From NCBI GenBank assembly GCA_022839045.1, contig JALHDI010000037.1:1-29467 (forward strand): a DNA stretch of 29,467 nt, in the 5' to 3' direction. This DNA is from Sporomusaceae bacterium. GTDB lineage: Bacteria > Bacillota_C > Negativicutes > Sporomusales_B > UBA7701. The stretch's first letter is position 1. Every line of letters starts with the position of its first letter. Made by a program: the position numbers and the translations under genes. Below are positions 23,661 through 29,467 of the stretch, in pieces. The notes beneath the pieces were generated by a model. That model ran no database searches. It had not been told where the DNA came from and saw only the letters and a program-made list of their open reading frames with translations.

Positions 23661-23681
23661 GCGGCTCCCCTCCGGAGCCGC
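23661..23681. repeat. intercistronic 8-bp hairpin
   Basis: GCGGCTCC pairs with GGAGCCGC across CCTCC, between the second PanE-like gene and the 49-aa gene. No T-run follows on the minus strand. It lies just before the ribosome-binding site of the 49-aa gene and could mark an RNA processing or stability boundary. Confidence 0.55.
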
Positions 23682-23686
23682 CTAGT

Positions 23687-24715
23687 TTATTTCGCCCGGG
23701 CGATAATGTCCTCGAATCTGGCGAGATAGCTGAAATCGTTTACCCCCTTCCTCGCCTCGGCTTCTTTAACCAGTTCCACCACCTTGTCGTTGAACGGCGT
23801 GGGAATACCGCATTTACGCCCGCCGCGGCAAACGACCCCGTTGATATAATCGATCTCGGTCTTCTGGCCCTTTTCCAGATCCTGAAGCATGCTGGCCTTA
23901 TTATTGTGGCGGCCCCAAACCTTTTTGTAAAAATCCATCTTTGACGGGATATCGGCCTTGCTCTCAAGCTCAAGGACTCCGAAATCGACCCCCTGCATCT
24001 CCACCATGCTATAGCCTAGCCCCCGGCACACCTTTATAACCTCATCGGCGATATGCGCCACGCAGACCATCGCGGTCGGGTTGGCCAGCACCTCGCTGAA
24101 CGTGCCGTTGAGCGCCGCGGACATGCCGCTGAAAGTCGCGTTCATCAGCAACTTGGTGTACCTGATACCCATGAGGTTGGTCAATATCGTCGTCCCGCCG
24201 GCCGCGCCGAGGACTTCTTTCACCTTTTCCAGGCGCGGGCGCAAAACGCCGTCTATTTCGCCGACCTCGAAGGCATATTTCTCGACCGCTTCCATGGTCG
24301 AAGTCAGCTCGGACACGCCAGGCCTCAGCCAAGTGGCGCCAAAGCCCACCGCGCCGCCGATTGTCCGCTCATTGCCCACGTAAGTAGCCACCGATTCCTC
24401 GGGAACGCCGTTTTGCAACGTGCATACTATGCTGTCCTTGTGAAGAAAGGGAAGCAATTTCGTCAACGCGACTTCATTGGCCGTTTGCTTCGTCAGCACA
24501 AAAACCAGGTCGTACGTCCCGGTCATCTGCTCCGGGGTAAGCGCCTTGACCGCCTGGTGCAGACTGAGATTGCCGGTAACCGTGGCGCCGTCGGCGTTCA
24601 GCGCGTCCACATTCTCTTTGTACGAATCGATCAGATCAACCTGTTTGCCGTTCTTGGTCATAAGCGCGCCGATGATGATGCCCAGCGCCCCTGCCCCCAA
24701 AATAGCTGTGCGCAT
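23687..24715 (-). CDS. ketopantoate-reductase-like dehydrogenase, copy 2
   Basis: A 342-aa paralogue of the gene at 20841, with long identical stretches (for example LLMNATFSGMSAAL, and DLVF, IVCTLQNG, ERTIGGAVGFGATWL). It carries GAGALG, an aspartate after the second strand (VDLID), the KLLMN catalytic lysine and EIDYINGVV. The ATG follows GGGGG at 7 bases. It is encoded 20 bases after the BKACE gene, so the two are tightly co-expressed. Two such copies flanking the transporter genes suggest that they act on two stereoisomers or two related substrates, or form a heteromer; this is inference. Confidence 0.87.
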   Translation of the reverse strand: MRTAILGAGALGIIIGALMTKNGKQVDLIDSYKENVDALNADGATVTGNLSLHQAVKALTPEQMTGTYDLVFVLTKQTANEVALTKLLPFLHKDSIVCTLQNGVPEESVATYVGNERTIGGAVGFGATWLRPGVSELTSTMEAVEKYAFEVGEIDGVLRPRLEKVKEVLGAAGGTTILTNLMGIRYTKLLMNATFSGMSAALNGTFSEVLANPTAMVCVAHIADEVIKVCRGLGYSMVEMQGVDFGVLELESKADIPSKMDFYKKVWGRHNNKASMLQDLEKGQKTEIDYINGVVCRGGRKCGIPTPFNDKVVELVKEAEARKGVNDFSYLARFEDIIARAK

Positions 24716-24735
24716 AATATATCCCCCTGTAGGTA

Positions 24736-25665
24736 TTAATAATTGACCTTGTCAATACCCTTGAGCGCAAGCATCGCCCGGGCTTCGTCCGCGGTGGCAA
24801 TCTCCAGCCCCAGCCGCTCGGCGATCTCCTTGATCTGGACGACCTGCTCGGCGCTGGACTTGGCGAGCACCCCGGGCCTTAGATAAACATTGTCCTCCAG
24901 GCCGACCCGGGCATTGCCGCCCATTGCCAGCGCCGCGGCCACCAGCGGAAACTGGGCTTTGCCGGCGGCGGCGCACGACCAGACGAAATCGCCGATCTGC
25001 TCCCGGGCCGTTCTGACGAGATAGGCCAAATTCTCGACCGTAGCCGGAATCCCGCCGAGTATTCCCATCACAAACTGCATGTAGACCGGTTTTTTCACGA
25101 TTCCCTTTTTGTAAAAATAAGCGATGTTGTTGATCATGCCCACATCGTAAACCTCGAACTCCGGCCTGATGTCATATTTGTTCATGGTCTCGATGTAATA
25201 CTCCATACCGGCGAAGGTATTCGAAAAAATCAGGTCGTAAGTCCCTTTGAGATGAGGGATTTCCCAGTCGAATTTTGGGTTTTTGAGCTTGGATGCGAGA
25301 TCGGCGAATACGAAGTTGACCGACCCGGCATTGCAGGAAGCCAGTTCCGGCTGCAGATCAATCGCTGGAGCAAGACGCTCTTCTTTAGACATCCATACCG
25401 CGCCGCCGGTAGTAACGCACACAACCGCATTGCACTGCTTCTTAATCGAAGAAACGATGTGTTTCATAACCCCCAAATCGGAAGTCGGTTTGCAATCCTC
25501 GGGATTGCGGGCATGGATGTGGACCACCGCCGCGCCCGCCTCATGAGCTTTTACGGCATCAGCGATGATCTGTTCCGGCGTAGCCGGGAAATAGGGACTC
25601 AGGCTCGGCGTATGGGTCGCCCCCGTAACCGCCGCGGTGATAATGATTTTTTGGGTCGTCGCCAT
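24736..25665 (-). CDS. beta-keto acid cleavage enzyme (BKACE, DUF849)
   Basis: A 309-aa TIM-barrel enzyme of the BKACE family, first known as 3-keto-5-aminohexanoate cleavage enzyme (Kce). These Zn enzymes react a beta-keto acid with acetyl-CoA to give acetoacetate and a new acyl-CoA. The metal-binding HxH is H49/H51 in VVHIHARNPED, and the conserved Glu is in GLEDN (about E257). The substrate-specific residues cannot be assigned by eye, so the keto acid is unknown. It is the first gene of the operon, behind a sigma-54-type promoter. The ATG has ACGGAGG at 6 bases. The CoA-transferase at the operon end would take up the acetoacetate. Confidence 0.92.
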   Translation of the reverse strand: MATTQKIIITAAVTGATHTPSLSPYFPATPEQIIADAVKAHEAGAAVVHIHARNPEDCKPTSDLGVMKHIVSSIKKQCNAVVCVTTGGAVWMSKEERLAPAIDLQPELASCNAGSVNFVFADLASKLKNPKFDWEIPHLKGTYDLIFSNTFAGMEYYIETMNKYDIRPEFEVYDVGMINNIAYFYKKGIVKKPVYMQFVMGILGGIPATVENLAYLVRTAREQIGDFVWSCAAAGKAQFPLVAAALAMGGNARVGLEDNVYLRPGVLAKSSAEQVVQIKEIAERLGLEIATADEARAMLALKGIDKVNY

Positions 25666-25769
25666 CTGGATACCTCCGTCTTTTGATTTTTGTGCCTGCT
25701 TATCCGCGAAGTGTCGTCATTGCCATGGTTTGGCGACCTGCTTCAACTGATTTGCGTGCAATTATATAG

Positions 25770-25785
25770 AGCAAAAAGCATGCCA
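25770..25785 (-). promoter_or_regulatory. sigma-54 (-24/-12) promoter of the BKACE operon
   Basis: On the minus strand TGGCATG-CTTT-TTGCT matches the consensus TGGCACG-N4-TTGCW in all but one base, with the invariant GG and GC exactly 10 bases apart. It lies about 105 bases before the BKACE start, and a sigma-54 activator gene is just upstream on the same strand. Transcription would begin at about 25758. Confidence 0.85.
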
Positions 25786-25954
25786 TCTCGTGTTTATGCA
25801 AACTTCGCATTTGCTCCGCCCACCTTGTCTGACGGCCGGTTTACTCGGTCAAAGCTACTAACGGCAAGGCAGCAAGAACTTTCAGCCACACCGAAAATCG
25901 AACCGACCTTAGCGATGATTAGTTAACAACCAATGTAACTGTTAACCGCCAAAC

Positions 25955-25974
25955 GTGTAAGTCAAAAATGACAC
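25955..25974. promoter_or_regulatory. candidate activator-binding site
   Basis: GTGTAAGTCA-AAAA-TGACAC is an imperfect inverted repeat about 175 bases upstream of the sigma-54 promoter, a normal distance for an enhancer site. It shares the GTGTAAGT core with the hairpin at 26021. Confidence 0.4.
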
Positions 25975-26020
25975 AAAAACTTTGAGAATATTAAAAAAGT
26001 TGCCGACATATTCGGAAAAC

Positions 26021-26070
26021 AAGTAAAAAGAAACAGTGTAAGTACACACTTACACTGTTTCTTTTTACTT
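26021..26070 (-). terminator. 23-bp perfect hairpin, terminator-like, with TGTAAGT half-sites
   Basis: Two exactly complementary 23-base arms (26021-26043 and 26048-26070) are separated by ACAC. It starts 13 bases after the stop of the activator gene. On the minus strand the arm ends in a run of A and T with U-rich stretches, so it probably ends the activator transcript. The top of the stem reads TGTAAGT-ACAC-ACTTACA, a TyrR-like TGTAA-N8-TTACA palindrome about 265 bases from the sigma-54 promoter, so it may double as an enhancer. A further ACTTACAC follows at 26067. Confidence 0.65.
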
Positions 26071-26083
26071 ACACTATATCTCG

Positions 26084-27430
26084 TTAGCTTATACCCAGGC
26101 GGCGCATTTTTTGATACAGCAACGGTCTTGCGATATCGAGCAGTTCGGCGGCTTTCTTTTTATTGCCCTGCGTGGCGCGCAAGGCATTCAGGATCATTTC
26201 CTTCTCGGTGGCCGCCTTCGCTTCCTGGATACCGCGTCCGGCTGTCGTCTGCCCCCTGCTTTCTATCTTCGGCACCAGCCACGCGAAGTGCTTCGCTTCC
26301 AGAAGACTGCTATTGCATTGATTGATCGCTCTTTCGACCGCATGTTCCAGCTCCCGGATATTTCCCGGCCACTCGTATTTCATTATTAGTCTCAGGGCCT
26401 CCGGGGCTACGGACACCGTTCCCAATCCCGCCTGGTCCCCGTATCTTTCCGCGGACTTTTCCACAAATAGCGGTATATCCGCTCTTCGCTCGCGTAACGG
26501 CGGTAACTTTATCGGAATAACGTTTAGCCGGAAGAATAGATCCGAACGAAAGGCTCCCTGCTTGACCAAATCTTCCAAACTGTCGTTAGTAGCCGCTACG
26601 ATCCGGACATCGACGGGGATGGAATCAGAGCCGCCCACCCGCTCGATTTCCTTCTCCTGCAGCACCCGCAGCAGTTTCGCCTGGGCCGCCAGCGACAGCT
26701 GGCTTATCTCGTCCAAAAACAGCGTACCTTTGTTGGCCTGTTCGAACCTGCCCTTTTTACCCGATTTTCGCGCCCCGGTGAAAGCCCCTTCTTCATAACC
26801 GAACAGCTCCGATTCGACAAGTTCCTGAGGGATGGCCGCGCAATTTAACTTGACGAAGGGATAATGGGCTCGGCGGCTTTCCTGGTGCAACGCATGGGCC
26901 ACCAATTCCTTACCGGTACCCGTTTCCCCCTGGATTAGCACGGTAGAATTCACAGATGCCGCCTTCAGTATTGCCGCGCGAATCTCCGCCGCAGCGCTGC
27001 TGGAACCGATGATATCGGCCAACGAATAACGCACCCCGGAGTATTTCTTGACCTTTTCCTTGTAATAGTCAAGCTGGCTTTGCAGTTCCCTTATCGATTC
27101 AAAAAGCTTTTCGGCGACTTCGAAAACCTGAAAGGACATGGCGCCGATAATAACCCCGTCCTTTACCAGCGGCATCCTGTTGCATATTAAAGGTTTTCCC
27201 TGGTGGTAAAATACGTCTCCCAATATCGGTTTGCCTGTTTCAACCACCAGAGGCAGTTTACTTGTCGGCACGACATCCTTCACGTTACACCCTATGACTG
27301 CTTCAGGGTCCACCCCCCTGGACCTTGCATACTTCTCTTCGATAAAAACAATGCGGGATAAATGATCAACAACGACCAGTCCCCACATATGCGCGAAAAC
27401 TTGCTTCATTATCTCGCTATGCTTGGCCAA
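26084..27430 (-). CDS. PAS-containing sigma-54-dependent activator
   Basis: About 448 aa. An N-terminal PAS domain (LVVVDHLSRIVFIEEKYA, about residues 15-120) is followed by a coiled linker and an AAA+ sigma-54 activation domain: Walker A GETGTGKE (about 165-172), the sigma-54-contacting GAFTGA loop (about 215), Walker B GTLFLDEIS, and the SDLFFRLNV arginine region. A Fis-type helix-turn-helix ends it (NKKKAAELLDIARPLLYQKM). The start is TTG at 27430, with AAAGGAGG at 7 bases; an open frame continues upstream to 27646 but has no matching site and reads like non-coding DNA. No receiver domain is present, so the PAS domain likely senses a small molecule. It should activate the BKACE operon. Confidence 0.92.
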   Translation of the reverse strand: MAKHSEIMKQVFAHMWGLVVVDHLSRIVFIEEKYARSRGVDPEAVIGCNVKDVVPTSKLPLVVETGKPILGDVFYHQGKPLICNRMPLVKDGVIIGAMSFQVFEVAEKLFESIRELQSQLDYYKEKVKKYSGVRYSLADIIGSSSAAAEIRAAILKAASVNSTVLIQGETGTGKELVAHALHQESRRAHYPFVKLNCAAIPQELVESELFGYEEGAFTGARKSGKKGRFEQANKGTLFLDEISQLSLAAQAKLLRVLQEKEIERVGGSDSIPVDVRIVAATNDSLEDLVKQGAFRSDLFFRLNVIPIKLPPLRERRADIPLFVEKSAERYGDQAGLGTVSVAPEALRLIMKYEWPGNIRELEHAVERAINQCNSSLLEAKHFAWLVPKIESRGQTTAGRGIQEAKAATEKEMILNALRATQGNKKKAAELLDIARPLLYQKMRRLGIS

Positions 27431-27707
27431 ATATACCCCTCCTTTCAAGTCCAAGGCCCGTGAATTGCCAACGCCGCGCCTATCAGACGATTCCGATGGT
27501 TCTAATACATTTCCACACAGAATCGAAAATCCTTCTTGTTTAAATTTAACTTCCCGCATAAATAGTCCTACCAGCAGGAACGGCGCACCTTGGGCGTCGG
27601 TTTCCGCCACCCGCGGACGCCAGGCCCAGCCTGGCGGCGAAGGCACCCGCCGAAGGCCATTGTCGCCCTCTAATTGTAGCGGGATAAGCCGTCAATGTGA
27701 ATAGTAG

Positions 27708-28841
27708 TCACACCGGCTCCGTAGCCACAGCCTTATCTACAGCCTCTTTTTTGGTGACATTGTTTAAAATTCCGGCAAAGTATTGCCGGTTTTGGCTGAT
27801 CATCGAAGCGTCAGGCACAAAAGCGGCAGCCATTTCGTTATAATGAAACGCCAACTCATGCTGGCCTAACCTGTCATAGCATACGCAAAGCTGAATGAGG
27901 GGTACCCAGGTCCAGCAGGCGTGGTCGACGTTGCCCCACACCTCATCTGGTCTCTCCAATTCGGTTGCCGTCTTGTACCAGAATATAGCCTCTTTTATCC
28001 GGTTGTGATTTAGGAAATGATGGCCGAGGCGACAACAAAATTCGGCCCGAGGGAGGTCATACTGGAAAGACTGAGTAACATACCGCAAATAATTTTCCTG
28101 ATCGCCTAAAGCCAAGCAGCAGTCGGCCAGCTTGCCGCAAGCGGCAATATTATCTTCTATCCAGCCCTGCTTGGTTTCTAAAAACTTTCGATAGTATTCC
28201 ATCGCTTGTTCATATTGGTGGTGATCCCGTAATTCATTAGCATAATAATAGAGATCCCGGGGGGTAAACTCCGCGCCGTCCGCCAGGAGTTGCCGGTATA
28301 TGGTTATATTCCGGTTGGCGTCGTACGCGAGCGGCTTATGGATAATGGCGATGGCACTGTTAATTATCTGACCGTGAACCGCGAGAAATTCGTGGACGTG
28401 CCCAACCCACTGGAACTGCCTGCAGCGTTTCACCAGCCTGTTTCTGCGCAGGCTGGAGGTTACGTTGCCTTGATCATCGCTGGCCAAATTATATTGCATC
28501 GATACGGTATCCACCGTGCGATCCAAGGTCCGCTTCAAGGCAAGAAAAAGGGACCTGTCTTTCTCCAGGATAACGTCATCGGCATCCAGCCAAAGAATAT
28601 ACTCCATGGTCGCCATACCGAAAGCGAAGTTGCGGGCTGCGGCGAAATTATTATTCCAGGTAAATTCATAAAGCTTGTCGGTAAACGTGCGGACAAGCTC
28701 TTTTGTATTATCCGTAGACCCTGTATCGACAACAATTATTTCATCGGCAATCCCCCGTACGGAGCCTAAGCATCGCTCAATAACGCTTTCTTCATTTTTT
28801 ACGATCATGCAAAGACTAATCGTTATGGGTTTTTCTTCCAA
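27708..28841 (-). CDS. family-2 glycosyltransferase with TPR-like C-terminus
   Basis: About 377 aa. The N-terminal GT-A domain has the opening ITISLCMIVKNEES, the VVDTGSTDNT nucleotide-binding loop and the WLDADDV motif, the DxD that binds the metal-sugar-nucleotide. From about residue 190, helical repeats with TPR character (QYEQAMEYYRKFL, then RIKEAIFWYKTATEL) follow, a layout seen in spore-surface glycosyltransferases. No membrane segment is visible, so it acts in the cytoplasm. The start is TTG at 28841 with GAGGTG at 6 bases; an ATG at 28913 lies upstream of the predicted promoter -10 and is unlikely. It is divergent from the collagen-like gene and likely glycosylates it. Confidence 0.85.
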   Translation of the reverse strand: MEEKPITISLCMIVKNEESVIERCLGSVRGIADEIIVVDTGSTDNTKELVRTFTDKLYEFTWNNNFAAARNFAFGMATMEYILWLDADDVILEKDRSLFLALKRTLDRTVDTVSMQYNLASDDQGNVTSSLRRNRLVKRCRQFQWVGHVHEFLAVHGQIINSAIAIIHKPLAYDANRNITIYRQLLADGAEFTPRDLYYYANELRDHHQYEQAMEYYRKFLETKQGWIEDNIAACGKLADCCLALGDQENYLRYVTQSFQYDLPRAEFCCRLGHHFLNHNRIKEAIFWYKTATELERPDEVWGNVDHACWTWVPLIQLCVCYDRLGQHELAFHYNEMAAAFVPDASMISQNRQYFAGILNNVTKKEAVDKAVATEPV

Positions 28842-28876
28842 AACAATCACCTCTGGTATAACATAATTTTCCCTAA

Positions 28877-28903
28877 TATAATATGTCGGAAATATGGAAA
28901 CGT
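28877..28903 (-). promoter_or_regulatory. sigma-K-type promoter of the glycosyltransferase gene
   Basis: On the minus strand AC at 28902-28903 is followed, after 16 bases, by CATATTATA (28877-28885). This matches the sigma-K form, AC-N16/17-CATANNNTA, at every fixed base. It predicts transcription in the mother cell late in sporulation, and a start about 28 bases before the TTG codon. Confidence 0.6.
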
Positions 28904-28983
28904 TCGGTTCCAATTGCCGGCAAAACGCACCCGGCGTATGTTGAAGCCCGGCGACATAGCAAAAAATTTACATAACGACTATC

Positions 28984-29010
28984 ACGTTGTTTCTGGAGTC
29001 GCGTATTATA
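28984..29010 (+). promoter_or_regulatory. sigma-K-like promoter of the collagen-like gene
   Basis: AC at 28984-28985, 16 bases, then CGTATTATA (29002-29010), one mismatch to the sigma-K form CATANNNTA. It lies 35 bases before the collagen-like start and faces away from the glycosyltransferase promoter. Confidence 0.45.
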
Positions 29011-29044
29011 TTATAAATCATGTTTTAAAAGGAGGAGCATAGTA

Positions 29045-29467
29045 ATGTCTGCAGAAAACGACGTGAGGAAAAAATATTTCACTTGCGACACTGAAGGAAA
29101 CTGCCATGAATATTATAAATGCCCTAAGTGCGATGAATATTACGAATGTCATGAAGAGCACGAGTGCCAGGAAGAACAAGAATACTATAAGAAGCCTAAA
29201 CACCATAACCACCCGATATGTTATCCTATTTTTCAGCCCTGCCCCATAGGGCCTACAAGTGCCACCGGCGCTACCGGCGCCACCGGCGCTACCGGCGCAC
29301 CTGGCGCACCTGGCGCACCTGGCGCACCTGGCGCCCCTGGCGCTGCCGGCGCTACGGGTGCTACAGGCGCTACGGGAGAAGCAGGCGCAGTTGGCGCCAC
29401 CGGCGCTACCGGTGCTACGGGAGAAGCAGGCGCAGTTGGCGCCACCGGCGCTACCGGTGCTACGGGA
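29045..29467 (+). CDS. collagen-like (BclA-type) exosporium protein, 5' part
   Basis: ATG at 29045 with AAAGGAGG 10 bases before it; 141 codons are seen and the frame continues past the window end. Residues 1-68 form an N-terminal region rich in Cys, His, Tyr and Glu (for example [16 protein letters not shown]), which could bind metal or cross-link. From Gly69 the sequence is Gly-X-Y repeats, mainly GAT, GAP, GEA and GAV, with one irregular SAT. Such collagen-like proteins form the hair-like nap on the spore exosporium and are usually glycosylated on the Thr residues. No cleavable signal peptide is seen, as is normal for proteins made in the mother cell. A glycosyltransferase gene is divergent from it. 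Confidence 0.88.
   Translation, partial: MSAENDVRKKYFTCDTEGNCHEYYKCPKCDEYYECHEEHECQEEQEYYKKPKHHNHPICYPIFQPCPIGPTSATGATGATGATGAPGAPGAPGAPGAPGAAGATGATGATGEAGAVGATGATGATGEAGAVGATGATGATG
29369..29467 (+). repeat. 45-bp tandem repeats within the collagen-like region
   Basis: Two identical 45-base units (29369-29413 and 29414-29458), each coding for 15 residues [15 protein letters not shown], are followed by the start of a third at the window edge. Identity at silent positions points to recent duplication or homogenisation. Confidence 0.95.

Larger units (their letters stand above)
25666..26083. other. regulatory gap between the activator and its operon
   Basis: This 418-bp AT-rich stretch has no gene on either strand. 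It holds a sigma-54 promoter, an inverted repeat and a 23-bp hairpin with repeated TGTAAGT motifs. These are listed separately. The paired GTTAAC sites at about 25922 and 25940 are not explained. Confidence 0.6.

Noticed and set aside
23661..23681. Hairpin as a terminator splitting the BKACE operon
   Set aside because: No T-run follows on the minus strand and the downstream genes have no visible promoter, so read-through is more likely.
27431..27646. N-terminal extension of the sigma-54 activator
   Set aside because: The AAAGGAGG site 7 bases before the TTG at 27430 marks the start; the extension is Pro/Arg-rich and lacks a start signal.
29233..29445. Minus-strand Pro/Ala-rich repeat protein at the right edge
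   Set aside because: It is the complement of the Gly-X-Y repeat; the plus strand has the start codon, ribosome-binding site and promoter.
29258..29467. Short repeats that could suggest a CRISPR array
   Set aside because: The repeats are in-frame triplet multiples coding for collagen triplets, with no unique spacers.

Overview
The window looks like a chromosomal segment of an anaerobic, endospore-forming, motile Firmicute with a fairly GC-rich genome. A Sporomusaceae-type Negativicute would fit, but the sequence does not settle this. The evidence is a collagen-like exosporium-type gene with promoters that look like late mother-cell sigma-K promoters, a YvyF-like flagellar protein, a c-di-GMP-I riboswitch, a sigma-54-dependent catabolic operon, and a ferredoxin with a BFD-type domain inside another catabolic operon.

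Region 1 (1-7349, all minus strand) is an IclR-type regulator followed by a tightly packed catabolic operon. The order of transcription is a ferredoxin/BFD protein, a protein with a LarA-like N-terminus, a divergent NadC-like phosphoribosyltransferase, a MoCF (MoaB/CinA-like) domain protein, 2-oxopent-4-enoate hydratase, acetylating acetaldehyde dehydrogenase and 4-hydroxy-2-oxovalerate aldolase. The last three are the classical end of aromatic meta-cleavage, giving pyruvate and acetyl-CoA. Here they are joined to four unusual genes and no ring-cleaving oxygenase is in view, so the upstream substrate is unknown.

Region 2 (7350-10523) holds a decayed PAP2-phosphatase remnant with its promoter and terminator, a Nudix hydrolase, a PIN-PhoH ATPase, and a 29-codon membrane-protein ORF.

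Region 3 (10417-19409) is a signalling island. It has a CheA-like membrane kinase lacking a CheW domain, a CheY-like regulator, a CheX-like protein with MshEN-like c-di-GMP-binding motifs, and a lysine-rich small protein. Converging on these are a YvyF-like gene behind a c-di-GMP-I riboswitch, a PilZ protein and a GGDEF/HD-GYP protein. Arrays of TTAACA-like direct repeats with about 11-bp periodicity (PhoP-box-like) precede the PAP2 remnant, the phoH-like gene, the kinase, pilZ and the GGDEF/HD-GYP gene. Together they suggest a link between phosphate starvation and c-di-GMP signalling.

Region 4 (19471-27430, minus strand) is a sigma-54 activator and, downstream of a well-matched -24/-12 promoter, a seven-gene operon: a BKACE-type beta-keto acid cleavage enzyme, two paralogous ketopantoate-reductase-like dehydrogenases, a sodium:solute symporter with a 49-aa membrane partner, and both subunits of a 3-oxoacid CoA-transferase. 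This reads as uptake and oxidation of a hydroxy acid, cleavage with acetyl-CoA, and CoA recycling.

Region 5 (27708-29467) is a divergent pair, a family-2 glycosyltransferase and a collagen-like (BclA-type) protein that runs off the end of the window. Each has a predicted sigma-K promoter.
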